From positions 5,350,601-5,414,600 of the forward strand of contig VZDJ01000174.1 of assembly GCA_008694505.1 (NCBI GenBank): a DNA stretch of 64,000 bases. The letters are read 5' to 3'. Each line of letters begins with the position of its first letter. Within the stretch, counting starts at the first letter, position 1. Position numbers and translations under genes: made by a program. The notes under the pieces are model-generated. The model searched no databases, was not told where the DNA came from, and worked only from the letters and a program-made list of their open reading frames with translations. Positions 10,801 through 20,970 of the stretch are shown here, one piece after another. The DNA is from Cyanoderma ruficeps (taxonomy: Eukaryota; Chordata; Aves; Passeriformes; Timaliidae).

Positions 10801-13800
10801 ACATCACTGTGATGTTTTGATCGGGTGTAGAATAGAGAAAGAGACCTATAACAATGAGAGGAAGAGGACAAAATAGCTAATTATCCATACTGAAAAAATT
10901 GTTGTGTTTTACCATCAGTTAAAATCATCACTTTTAACCATTTTTCATACAGATTTTCCTCCCTTCCACTCTGAGCTGCACTCTGAGAAGCATTTAAAGG
11001 GAAGCCACACTTTCACACTACAAAATCTGACCTATTGAGACAGCTCCCAATAGGTAAATGTGAAATGCAGTTATATTTTAGTTATATTTCACTATATTTC
11101 ATTTTATTTGGTAGGCTTCATTGCATTAGATGCAGTAAGCTCAAAGCAGAATGTAGAGGACAGAGTTTTTAATTCCATTCACTGTCCACAGGATGAGAAG
11201 GAAAACCATTGCTCTACAAACAAATGAAAGGGGACATAGAAAACATGGATATTGAAGCCACCTGTTAAAACACTTCACAAAAGGATGCTGAGAAGAGAGT
11301 TAAAATGCATGCACCTAGAGATACATTAACTGCCCCTGGGCTCCATCAGAATAGGACTGCTTCCAAGGCTGATATGTGTAACTAACCTTTCAAGTCCATC
11401 CAGGTTTGTTCAGAGAAGCTGAGAACCCTCTGGTTCAAAAGGACCTCCAGGCTCAAATCCTCAGAGTAGCGCACTTCAATCACATCAGAGTCGTTCTCCT
11501 GCATGGCCACTGCAGACAAGCCTGTCCCCTGAGCCTCAGTTTCTTCCAAACAAAAACAAACAAACAAACCAACAATGCCATCAAAATGCATCAGCTGGCA
11601 GCTGTGCCTATTGATTGATTTCTAGAACTGTCCTTATGTTTCCTTATTGATGAAAAATAAGAATTTTTTTTGAGCTCTTCAACACAGTGGAAAACCTTAC
11701 ACTTTCCTTACTCATACCCAGTAAAACTAGCAATTACACTTTGATTGGGAAATTTTACCTGAAGATGTTGTCTGCTTTCTGATTATCTTCAGGATGGTGT
11801 CCATTCACAAATGGCCAAAAAAAGACTAATGAGGATAGGAGGATTGCTGCAAAGTGCTAATTAAGCAAGCTCAGAAGCTCTGCTTCCTCTCTTACCAACT
11901 TACCATTGGGAAAGCGTGCCTGCTGTGTCCTCCCTTGCACTCTCAGGGATGTGAGATCAGACTCTACCAATGTGTATTCTCCTAGGCCATTGAAGGTGAA
12001 GTTCAGACCATCAAATGTAAGGAAATGAGGATCCCCAAAAGTAGATGCTATTTTTAAAGGCAAAAAGAGAATTAAGAACAAGCAAAAATCACAACCTGTT
12101 ACTCTTCAAGTTCATGAGAAAGAAAAGAGGCTAGAAGTCTGTGTCACACGCAATTTATGGGGAGATTTGGACATGAATACAGGGCTATTGCCTTATCTTT
12201 GCATCCATATCCTTTGCACCCTTATCCCCTTTTGCATTTCCAACTTCCATGTAAATTGCTCCAAATTGCTACTAATCTATCTTCTTTTGTACGCTTTGAT
12301 CTGTATAGCAACTAATACAATGCACCTTGCCATCAAGCTGTAAAGTTGTATTTTCACAATTTCATATTAAACTCTGCGTCTGCCAAGACTTTTGATGGGG
12401 TTTCTTTAAGCAGCCAAACCACTCATTCATGATCCTTAACTACTCAATACAATGCCCTCTACAGTTTTTTCCTTTTTTTCCTGAGGCAAACTGCTGCCTC
12501 TTTGCATTTCTTTATGGGAGGCCAAGTCGTGCTGGACACCTCAGCATCTCAGCAGCGTAGAAGGCAAAACACGTGGTTGCAACAGAGGTATGGCAAGACT
12601 TGAAGACTGAGATAAAAGCAGGCAAGAGAAAAACAGACACACTGTAAATTGTAAAGCTTTCTTATCTGATAGGAATATTTCTCATCATGATAGCTTTTCT
12701 AGCTACTTCTTAGCTGTCTTTAACCATCTCTAACCACCTTTTTCTCTGAACAAATCCACATTGATGATATAAAGTCGTGGACATTGACTACCCTGCTTTG
12801 GCTGTTTAGGTTCTAGGGGTGAGTGAGATGCTCAAGAGAAAATCTTGCAGCACAATTGAGAAACAAATACTGATTTTGTAAGTGACAGATCAACAGAAAC
12901 CTTCCACGGAATTTTTCCACAGGACATTGTACCCTCACCATTGTCAACTGATATATGCACAGATACAAATATTCTAAAAGCCAACACTGTATCAAAAATA
13001 AGGAACTTTTGAAGCCCTTACCAGCTCGGGGCGGGCGGTAAGTCCTGCAGTCACTAGAGGGCCGCCTTTTCATATAGAAGTCACAATTATCAGACCACAG
13101 GCAGCAGTAATAGAAGCTGACAACATCGTAAAGCCAATGGGAAAAGCCAGGTATCCGGGGAGGCTTCAAGAAAGGTGGTGAACCCCAGTCATGCCCTCGA
13201 TCAGGTGTGCTGCCTCCGGTGGAGTCGTGTGTGAGGATTTGGGTTCCTGTGGAGTCGTAGCAGCACTGCTGTCCAGCCCCATACTGGGGACTGATTGGGA
13301 AAAGCAGCAAGAAAATCATCATTTAGCTCTGTGGGGTCCATTTCTATTTAGGGATTACTTATTGCTTTTTTATGGATACAGCTAAATATTTCGGTTGCCA
13401 AGCTTTATCTGATGTCCAGTTAGACTTCACCCTTGACTTCTGTGATGCTGCTGTTCCTGAGGTGAAAGGATTAATAAAAAATAATGCAGTTAAAATTCTT
13501 TTCTTTACCTGGCTTGAATGGCTCTTACACAATGCACAGCACCAGGATGATAAGTACACACGCTCCCCTTTTCAATGTCGCAGCCATAATCCGTCTGAAA
13601 AAGATCAATGTTCACACTTAATGGGGTTCTCTCCTCACTGTCCTTTCCGTTCTTACATTCTGTTCCCACCCTCTGTATCTGACATGTGTAAAGTTGACAT
13701 GAACTGGCTGTGTTGAATAGCATGGGTTGATAGGAAAAATGGTGAATTTAAAACTGAAGTGTCTGGAGCAACGTCTGACCTGAACATTTTGCAGTCTGTT

Positions 13801-15605
13801 ACAACAGACCTTGAAGAACAAATGCAGCCCTGTGGGGATTCAACTGTAAGTGTACAACAAACAGACACAACAGAGTAAATGTTTATCCTATGTTCCCAGA
13901 CAGAGGCAGTAGATTTATTTTTTATCTTCACAAGCTTTTAACTATGTACATCATGTTTGGAGCTTCTTAACCCGAATAGTAACAAGGTTTACCTATTTTT
14001 ATTTTTTTATGCATAAATGCATGCCATCATTTGGTATCATAAATAGGAGAGGAATAGGAGAGGAAGTCACTCTCATCTGGTCCTCAGATCAGCAGTGTAA
14101 GTGAAAGTGTAGATTGAATGGCAATTGATTTCTTATCTTTTGTCAGTTCCTTGACAACAGTGAAGCTGAGAAGGAGGAAGGAAGCAGGATAAAGGAAGTA
14201 ATGGATTACAGCTCTGGGCTTGAGCTCTGAAGTACAAGGTAGAAAGGTTCGCAGCAAAGTATGATAAAATAGGGAGAAACAGTTTGTTACAACATGGGAT
14301 ATCACATTCAAACACAAACTGTCATCTTGTAGGATCTGGAAGAAGTCATCCCTGCTCCCAGCTCCACAGGGTGTCTTCAGTCTACCATTGGAATTACTGT
14401 TTTAATTCCCTGTTTGAATGTAATTTCCATCTCCTGTCCTACAGGCACTTTTATTTGGACTACCTAGATAAGCTGTATTTACCTCTGTCATCTGATGTGC
14501 CACTTGGGCAAATCTAAATATAACTTAATTTTCTTGCAATAGCTTTTAGAGAGGGAACAGGGGTGTGTGTGGAGTTTGGCACTCCGTAAGCTTCGACCTG
14601 GAATTGTAATAAGCCAGAGGGATCAATGAATAACTTACATGGAACCTGCCAGTGTCAGCTCTTGCCTGTGCCAAGGTGCAAGGGCAGTCTATAATTTCTT
14701 CCAAGAAATTTGGAAGCAACTCTTCCTTTCTGTCCCATTCGATACATTTTGCAGTTGCCCATGCATTTGGGTCATTTCTGAAGTCTTTCTCAAGGTGCCA
14801 AGCCAATGCATGCTCTGGGCTCCAGACTGATGGAATGTTGCTGGAAAAAAAAAATAGATCTGATAGCTGAACAAGCATTATTTTGACAGTAGCATTGTGG
14901 CTCAATTGCTAGTTGTAATTAAAAAGCATCCTTTGACTTTCAAGTTATTTCATTGCAAACCCACTGCTTTCTTCTTCCTTCAAAAAGTTATGGTAAATTA
15001 AAATTTTCCAAATTCAAGAGTTGACAGGACAGCATGCAGCAAGTATGCAATAATCAGAATACATTTTAGTTGTCATGATTCTGGCTTACATGGATCCTTT
15101 TAGAGGCAGGTTTTATATTCATGCCTTTTGACACTGTAATTTCATTTAGGCCAGAATGAAAAATATCTGGATTCTTTAACAAAACATGACATCTGCACCC
15201 CAGTAATATCAGAACTAATGGCTAAAGAAACCATTCAGAATCCTTGAAATGTTCCAAAGCCATTTTGCTTTTCCCCCACGAAAAAAAATATCATACACAA
15301 AGTGTAATAAAAAACACAGCCCTGACAGCCAACCCAAACTGACCAAAGGACTATTCCATGCCCTGGACCATCAGATCCATCAATAAATCTGCAGGGGTGT
15401 TTTTCCTAAGCAGCTCTTACTGGTGACTCACTGTACATCAGTCTGCTTGTGACAGACTTTATGATTCTCCCTCCATGCTCCTCTCTACTTAGTAAATTGT
15501 GTTTATGTTGGCCCATGAACTTTTCTCACTTTTGACCTTCCAGTTTTCTCCCCATTTTTTCACATGAAATGGAGCCTGAGTCTCGGTTTTGAATGCCAAA
15601 GGCTG

Positions 15606-15647
<42 letters not shown>

Positions 15648-18600
15648 TTACTACTACTACTATATGTTGTGATGCACTTGCCTCTGCCCATCCAAATAGT
15701 TGCTGGGTATAATTCTCAAAATTCCAAAGTCCCATGTACTGTAATTTCCTTTGGCGGGTACAGGAACGAAAGAATATTTCCCTGCATTGGGGATTCCTCT
15801 TGCCAAAGTATAAAGGTATTTCCATTCAGCCATCCAGTTTTCTGAATAACTGACACCTGTCAGATAGAGGAAGAAAACGGTTTTGAATGCTGGAAAAGAA
15901 CAATTGCCACAAGATTGAAATCAGATGTCTCCACCCATAGGTAAGTGAAGAGGAAAAGCTGACATTATTGTCATCAGTTATTTATCCTTCCAACTGTCTT
16001 CTTGAGGCCTCAGTTAAGGTGATCACAAGCTGTGCAGAGCTCTGCACGTAACTTATGTGTGTGATAAATGCTTGTGCACAGGTAGGAAAAGGGTCACTTA
16101 CCTGTTTCCTGGTATCCCCAGACTTCTATGTTGACGTGGGTTGTTGGAAGTGTCTGCTGTGTCCAGGTAAGAGTTAAGTTGCCACCAGTGTTGGGGGTGC
16201 CATAGTATTGCCATTTTGTCTCATTTACCAGTGTGCATTTTTCTCCATCTGAAACTTTGCTGTGATGTACTACATTGCAGAGCAGAAAAAGAGGGCTAAT
16301 GACATTTTGGCTTTGCATAGTGCTGAAAAAGTGCTACTATATTATTTAAGATTTAGCAGTATTTCCCCTGGGAATGTTTTACACAGCACAGGATGCATGA
16401 CATGAGCAGAATAAGCTGGAGCTGAGAGAATGCAACCCTTAATAATATTTGCAGTCCTTAGATTGCAACACCACAATGCAATTATTTGAAGAGGGGACAA
16501 AAAAGGGATAGAAATAAGGATGAAGTAGGAACTGTTTTGGTCAACCTCATTTTTAAGCAGGACTTTTTATCAATTAATGCTGCTGCTACTACTCAATTGC
16601 TGTGAAAGTTCATCTCTCAAAAGATGAATTAACATGAGGCCAGCAAGACTTTCTTTTCTGAGGCCTGTTAAGGAAGAATCAAACTGATCAAAAGAAAAGA
16701 TATAATCTTGCATGCATGGAGGAAGAATACAGGAAGAAGAGGGATGCTGCAGATTTAAGTAACCTGATAACCAAGTTCCAGAGTAGGGAAACGTTGACCC
16801 ATCATCTGTAGAAACTTCAAAAGGGATGAAACCAGTCTCATAAAGCAACGGGGAGATGCAGTGGCCTTTTCCATCCTTGTCAACATAGCCATTGGTTATG
16901 ATTTGCTGCTTGAACCTGTAGATGTTGAAAACACTTTTCAGTGTCACCATAGATGGAAGGAAAATTCTGAATGTGTTTCAACCAGCAATCTTGTGTCATG
17001 TGTGAATCATTTTAAATCTGGGGCTGTTTTGCTTGTAGCAGGGAATATAAACTGGAAAAATCTGCTCATTCCATCAATGTGAATTCTGCTGTGAACTGCA
17101 CAGATATACAGCAATCCACAAACCTTTAATTTATGATTTAATTACTGGGGGAGGGAGACATGATAAATTAGCAACAAAGGGGCAACAGGATGAGGAAGAT
17201 AATGTTATAGCATTAGTAGGATTACACGGTGGCTAACAATGACCATGATGCAGAGTTATTGCAAATTTCTGATTTTTTTTTTCTGGTAAGTCCTGTGAAG
17301 GCGATAAAAGTAATTTCATGCTGTTCTAGAATTTCCATTGCAAAGATTAACTCAGAACACATTGCTTGTTATTTAACCATTTGATTCCAGTTAGGACTCT
17401 TGTCCAGTGTCCAAGGGTATAACCCCACCTATGACTCTTCAAGACTGACATATGGGGACTGCATATCTACTCCAAGTGTCAGAGGGAGCTGGGGCCTGCC
17501 AGGAAATAGTACCTTTGTTTGTCTGCACTGAAATCCTAATTATGTAACTCTTCAGGTACTTCAAAGTACACAGTTGTGTTCTACAGAATGAATGCCTTGG
17601 TCAAAGGTTTTCCAAATAAAGAATTGAAAACCTTTTCAGGTACTGCTACCCAGATGGGAAGGACTCCAAAATCTCACTCAGAACCCTCTGTGGAAATAAT
17701 AGCAAAACACTGGGGTCATCAAAATACAGTGTACTGTATGTATACTGCACATGCTACGTGCAGCTAAGTGTGACACAGGCTGACACATTTAGGATCCACA
17801 GCTTTCTCTTACAGGAAAAACATCAGGTGTCCTACCTACATTTCTGTCCTGCTGCTTTCTCATTCAGATTAAGAAATAAATACTTCTTTCCCACAAAGGG
17901 AAATGCTAAAGAAATATTGACGATCAAGTGCCCTGAAAGGAAACTCTTTTCAAAAAGTCACTGTTTTAACATGTTAAGGGAAGAATGAGCAGAGTCACGA
18001 TTGTACCACACAATAACTCAACCTAAGAGAAACAATCCAGTGTAGAAATACAGTCAACAGGTATCCTTGAGGCTGAGGGTGAGCAGAACTTTTGTATATT
18101 TCAGGATTCTAACAACTTTATAAAGTTTTCTCTCCTGTATAGTGAGTCTTGTTTTGTGGTAACTGCCTATTGTTGAAGAGTGAGATTATGAAGTTTCTCC
18201 TCCCTTTGTCAGAGGAATATAAAACCACGGCCCACCTGCATTTTATCACAGAAGAGGCATACAGAGTTGTGTTGGTAATCAAAAAGTCTTTGCCTCCCAT
18301 AAGAGATCCTGAGTACGGAGAAGTTTGAAGACAGAATTCTTTATAATCAGGACAGCATATCCCCAAGGACTGGCATGTCACCTGGCAAGAACAGGTACCA
18401 AGCACCTCCCCACATCGGCGTGCACAAGAATCTTGAGCTCCTTGTTAAAGGAAGAAAAAAAGAGTCAGGAATGTTATTGAACTCTTCAATGTTCTCTGAA
18501 GCACAAGTACATCCTCCAAAGGACTGCTGTAAGTAAATAAAACAAGCTGGTTATGTCAGTTTAGGAATATATTTAGGTGAAGGTTGTATTCACCTGCATA

Positions 18601-19750
18601 TTAAGGTTGCTCCATTTTAAATAGCAAAATACACTTATTTACCTCCCAGCCACTACATCATTTCATCAATTCCATGGGTATTTTTACATGTAATAGACAC
18701 ATAAATCTCCAAAGCAGACCCTCAATGACTGTCACTAATTACATTTATTTTTGAGAATCAGTCTTAAACATACCAGAACAGGGGTCCCCCACAATCAACC
18801 CTACGTGGGAATGAGTGAGAATGGAAGGGCAGTTAATATCACCAATGAAATGGGCTCCAACATAAGTTCATTAAGAGCTACTGAAATGTCTTTGTTCTGT
18901 GCATTTCATTTGAGTCTGGCCTTAACAAGGCAGGTGTTATGAGCCCTGGGTACACAGAGAGGTGAGTAGGCATTTGGCTTACAGATTGTGAATTATTACT
19001 GGGTATCACATGGAAAACTACTCAACAAATAAAACTGAGAAGAAGACAGTCATTACAGCAACACTGTCAAGAATAGCTGGATTTCACAAGCAGTTAGGGG
19101 GGAGTTAAGTGAGATGGACAAGCTTCACAGACAGCTGGGTGCACTGAGGACTTTTTGGGAAGTGGAATCTGGCAAGGATAACACTGCTTGGGAACTATAT
19201 CAAGAATACCATGCAATGCTGAGATGATCTAGGTAAGTACCAGAAATTCTAAATTTGGAAATGGATCTTGCAAAATCAGAACCAATTATGAAAAAGTAAC
19301 TAAGGGAGGACTGATAATTTGGGAGGATCCAAGCAAAAAGAAAGGTAGGGATCAAGGTGGGTGGTGAAGAACAAACATGGGAAAATGCAAAGAGAAGTAA
19401 AAATGCTTGTTCAATATGGGAAGCTAGAAAGTTTTTCTCTGTCTTTAAATAAATTTACTGCATTCCCCAGATTGTCTGTTTACTTATAAAAGAGATCCAC
19501 TGACCAGCTGGAAACTATAGAGGAAGGGATTGAAAATGACACAATGCAGGTAAAAGCTGGCCTGTGTGCCTTTGCTTTAGCTTGTAAAAATGGTATCAGC
19601 AATTTCTTACCAAGGTGTGTATTCTGAAGTAGAGAAGTCAAAAAGGTTTGCACTTAAAAGCAAAATATTTGAAAATCACTCACCTGCATTCCAAAGAGCA
19701 CTGAGGGTGGAGAGAATGAAGAAAGAAACATCCAAGCCAATGAATTTCAT
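4861..19750 (-). CDS. SUSD2: SUSD2, sushi domain-containing protein 2, complete 15-exon coding region
   Basis: Type I cell-surface protein linked in mammals to adhesion, galectin-1 binding and progenitor-cell marking. Coding exons (minus strand, in order): 19684-19750, 18236-18440, 16764-16915, 16102-16269, 15682-15856, 14639-14840, 13509-13594, 13022-13290, 11904-12047, 11387-11542, 10597-10845, 9903-10175, 9491-9673, 5187-5277, 4861-4876. They total 2436 nt, every junction keeps frame, and the product is 811 residues against about 822 in human. Domains: signal peptide 1-22, somatomedin B 28-59 with all eight cysteines, a middle region 90-260, AMOP about 280-440, VWD from about 442, sushi about 718-775, helix about 781-802, tail CRKQSVHKK. 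The VWD carries FGDPH (D447-P448), the acid-labile self-cleavage motif of this family. Intron 5 uses GC-AG. I see no frameshift or premature stop. The upstream gene is divergent ULK1; the downstream gene is in the same orientation. Identity comes from recalled human sequence, not a search. Confidence 0.95.
5187..5277 (-). CDS. SUSD2: SUSD2 exon 14: transmembrane helix
   Basis: Acceptor CTCTGTTTTTCAG; donor CAGAG/GTAAGC. Encodes LKQ, then the hydrophobic run [20 protein letters not shown], then CRKQ. Basic residues after the helix fit a type I membrane protein. It is separated from the sushi exon by a 4.2 kb intron. Confidence 0.93.
5403..5500 (+). mobile_element. CR1 LINE 3'-end fragment
   Basis: The segment GGATTGGATTAAATGATGTC followed by CCAGAGGTCCCTTCCAACCC and a CAGATTCTCTGA-like end matches the 3' end of avian CR1 in plus orientation. 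It is heavily truncated at the 5' side, as usual for CR1. Confidence 0.8.
8930..9275 (-). mobile_element. CR1 LINE fragment
   Basis: It begins ATCACAGAATTGCAGAA and continues with GGGATGGGACCCCTGGAAGT and GTCCAACTACCCTGTTCAAG, the reverse complement of a CR1 3' region. It lies on the same strand as SUSD2. Plus- and minus-strand open frames across it are remnants or chance. Confidence 0.85.
9491..9673 (-). CDS. SUSD2: SUSD2 exon 13: sushi (CCP) domain
   Basis: A single symmetric phase 1-1 exon carries the whole sushi module: [22 protein letters not shown] and [16 protein letters not shown], with four cysteines and the conserved Trp. The donor was set at ACAG/GTCTGT because it leaves the phase needed by the membrane exon. 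An upstream GT (CCCC/GTAACA) gives the wrong phase. Confidence 0.93.
9806..9882 (+). mobile_element. CR1 LINE 3'-tail fragment in a short SUSD2 intron
   Basis: GGTTGGACCTGATGATCCCA and GTTCCTTCCAACACAGAATA, followed by TTATTCTGTAATGA, is a CR1 3' end. It occupies about a third of the 229-nt intron between the SUSD2 linker and sushi exons and ends about 20 nt from the donor. Confidence 0.8.
9903..10175 (-). CDS. SUSD2: SUSD2 exon 12: linker between VWD and sushi
   Basis: Acceptor TTTCTCTGTCTCCCAAG; donor CCAG/GTGATA. Encodes [16 protein letters not shown], then [20 protein letters not shown], matching the human region with CGDDHFCNFDV. The following intron is only 229 nt and includes a CR1 fragment. 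Confidence 0.95.
10597..10845 (-). CDS. SUSD2: SUSD2 exon 11: VWD domain, C-terminal part
   Basis: Acceptor CATTGTTATAG; donor AGCT/GTAAGT. Encodes [35 protein letters not shown] and PEDDYTF, the typical VWD end where a GLFG/GLLG turn precedes an NxxPxDD motif. Confidence 0.95.
11387..11542 (-). CDS. SUSD2: SUSD2 exon 10: VWD domain
   Basis: Encodes [34 protein letters not shown] and [14 protein letters not shown]. The acceptor is unusual: a TTTG-repeat tract ends in GGAAG instead of a pyrimidine next to AG. The donor is AAAG/GTTAGT. The exon is 156 nt and phase 1-1, so skipping it would keep the frame. Confidence 0.9.
11904..12047 (-). CDS. SUSD2: SUSD2 exon 9: start of VWD domain with GDPH cleavage site
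   Basis: Symmetric phase 1-1 exon; donor AATG/GTAAGT. Encodes [20 protein letters not shown] and [13 protein letters not shown] is the Asp-Pro site where several VWD proteins, including SUSD2, are cleaved, with the halves held by disulfides. Confidence 0.95.
13022..13290 (-). CDS. SUSD2: SUSD2 exon 8: AMOP domain, final part
   Basis: Acceptor TTTTCCCAATCAG; donor GCTG/GTAAGG. Encodes [42 protein letters not shown] and [14 protein letters not shown]. The paired-cysteine and DRGHDWG patterns define AMOP in SUSD2, MUC4 and ISM proteins. Confidence 0.96.
13509..13594 (-). CDS. SUSD2: SUSD2 exon 7: AMOP domain, middle part
   Basis: An 86-nt exon; acceptor GATCTTTTTCAG, donor CCAG/GTAAAG. Encodes [19 protein letters not shown] and VHCVRAIQA, nearly identical to mammalian SUSD2 at this point. 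Confidence 0.95.
14639..14840 (-). CDS. SUSD2: SUSD2 exon 6: AMOP domain, first part
   Basis: Acceptor TTTTTTTTTTCCAG; donor CAT/GTAAGT in phase 0. Encodes [31 protein letters not shown] and DTGRFH. The CPCTLAQA segment is characteristic of AMOP domains. Confidence 0.95.
15604..15662. repeat. (TAC)n trinucleotide microsatellite
   Basis: About 19 TAC units (GTA on the minus strand) with one TAT interruption. It lies in SUSD2 intron 5, starting about 20 nt downstream of the GC donor at 15681-15680. Poly-leucine and poly-valine frames here are artefacts of the repeat. Confidence 0.95.
15682..15856 (-). CDS. SUSD2: SUSD2 exon 5, ending at a GC splice donor
   Basis: Acceptor CTATCTGACAG; the peptide reads [15 protein letters not shown] and later [15 protein letters not shown], colinear with human SUSD2. 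No in-frame GT donor exists where the frame must end: the sequence is GGGCAGAG/GCAAGTGC. A GC donor in the classical AG/GCAAGT context gives phase 2 and joins exon 6 as a serine codon (AG+C). The nearby CAA/GTGCAT would give phase 0 and break the frame. Confidence 0.88.
16102..16269 (-). CDS. SUSD2: SUSD2 exon 4: WQYYG region
   Basis: Acceptor TTTTTCTGCTCTGCAATGTAG; donor ACAG/GTAAGT. Symmetric phase 1-1 exon of 168 nt encoding [11 protein letters not shown] and WGYQETG, both hallmarks of SUSD2. It contains N-glycosylation sequons NET and NLT. Confidence 0.94.
16764..16915 (-). CDS. SUSD2: SUSD2 exon 3: extracellular region after somatomedin B
   Basis: Acceptor CATCTACAG/GTTCAAG completes the Arg codon left open by exon 2. 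The peptide includes [18 protein letters not shown] and FPYSGTWLS, matching the SUSD2 middle region. Donor TCAG/GTTACT leaves phase 1. Confidence 0.93.
18236..18440 (-). CDS. SUSD2: SUSD2 exon 2: somatomedin B domain
   Basis: Acceptor TTTTTTTCTTCCTTTAACAAG; donor TGCAG/GTGGGC. Contains [14 protein letters not shown], then [15 protein letters not shown]: eight cysteines in somatomedin B spacing (residues 28, 32, 39, 41, 45, 51, 52, 59). The [11 protein letters not shown] stretch that follows is strongly conserved in SUSD2. Confidence 0.93.
19684..19750 (-). CDS. SUSD2: SUSD2 exon 1: start codon and signal peptide
   Basis: ATG at 19750 opens [11 protein letters not shown], followed by a hydrophobic run ending SALWNA. 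Donor GCAG/GTGAGT leaves phase 1. Joining to exon 2 gives WNAGAQDSC, which matches the mature N-terminus expected just before the somatomedin B cysteines. The start was chosen because it is the first ATG giving a signal peptide in the right frame. A 5' UTR upstream is likely but its limit is not visible. Confidence 0.85.
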
Positions 19751-20329
19751 ATTTTATCCAGATGATTCGGGATGGCTGATTGTGGTAGTCTTCGTGCTAG
19801 ACTGGGAAAAGCCTTTAATGTTAACGGGTGTCCAGAAATAAACAAGATTCTCACTGTTCAAAGGTTTGTTGTAAATTACTGAAGCAAAACAAATTGAATG
19901 AAACGCTCCATTTCAGAGGTCATTTCCAATCCAGATAGAAGATAGAAGGGGAGATAGTCACTGCAAGTCCTTCACATTAATAGTCAAGTTTTCTCTGAAA
20001 GGGGGATGGATGTTTATTGTTTTACAAGCATTTCTGCTTCAAAGTTCAAGGCCATGGGGTCATTGGCTCAAGTTCTATGTTTTAATTTTGCTGGAGCAAC
20101 TAAAACCTGTTATCACTTAGAAAAATGATAATGACTACAAGCTGCCAGTACAGTTTTGTTCAGAAGATGAGATATTGAGGAAGAATGTTTACTGCACTGT
20201 ATGGGACAGCATGAGGGTTGATTTAAATGAAGGCAGACCCCTCCTTTTCTCTCATTTTAAGGGGTTAAATTGAAGGAAACTCACCCTTTTTCATCAATTT
20301 AAGAGCTTAAATCAGGGGGTTCCCCTCCA

Positions 20330-20970
20330 TTTCAGGGCATTTCTACGTGTTCCCCAGCACCACGTCTCTTGTGTGGGAGCAATCCTTGCGTACATGCAAT
20401 TTTGGAGCTGGAATCGAAATTCTGGCAATGGGATCCAGAAAGAGGATGACAGCTCCTTTCCATAGGAAGGAAAACGCGTAGCCCCGGTGTTCCAGGTGCA
20501 GGTGCCGGACTGCCCTGGGCAGGTAAAGGCCCCCAAGTCCTCTCTGTCCGGGCGGCTTTTGTCTGGGAGCAGCCCTGGATTTTGTGGGCGGAATCTGAGC
20601 CACGGGCACGTGAGCAGTGACTTGGGTGACTCGCTGGTGTCACCTGGTGACTTAGAGCGCTACTGCAAATCAGAAATGAGCCCACGTGCCGCCTGTGTGA
20701 GCGATGTTCGTGCTCGGGGACTGCAAACCATCACACGTGCGTGGGAACAGGAAACTGCACGCTGGAGCTGGGCTCTGACAGCAAGGAACCTGAAACTGTT
20801 TCTTTGGATAAACCCGTGTGTAGAAATTCTTTTTTTTTGTCTCATCTGTCAGGGTCTGTAGGACTGAATCTTTGCAATCAAGAGACAGTACAGTGGTTAG
20901 TAACACTTAAACCTCTCAAATGTTGTTATCTCCCAGAGAACTGGGCCGGCTCTGAGCTACTCCCACGTGC
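20330..20970. promoter_or_regulatory. CpG-enriched block with three CACGTG E-boxes upstream of SUSD2
   Basis: The block starts about 600 nt upstream of the SUSD2 start codon and is richer in CpG than its surroundings. Perfect CACGTG sites occur at 20607-20612, 20683-20688 and 20964-20969. It may be part of the SUSD2 promoter or a shared enhancer. No TATA box or initiator could be placed. Confidence 0.3.

Noticed and set aside
15660..15690. GT donor at CAA/GTGCAT for SUSD2 exon 5
   Set aside because: It would leave phase 0, while the only good downstream acceptor needs phase 2. The GC donor four bases upstream restores the known protein.
15526..15845. Poly-valine (minus) and poly-leucine (plus) open frames
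   Set aside because: Both are produced by the TAC microsatellite, and the true SUSD2 exon 5 uses another frame that stops just after the splice donor.
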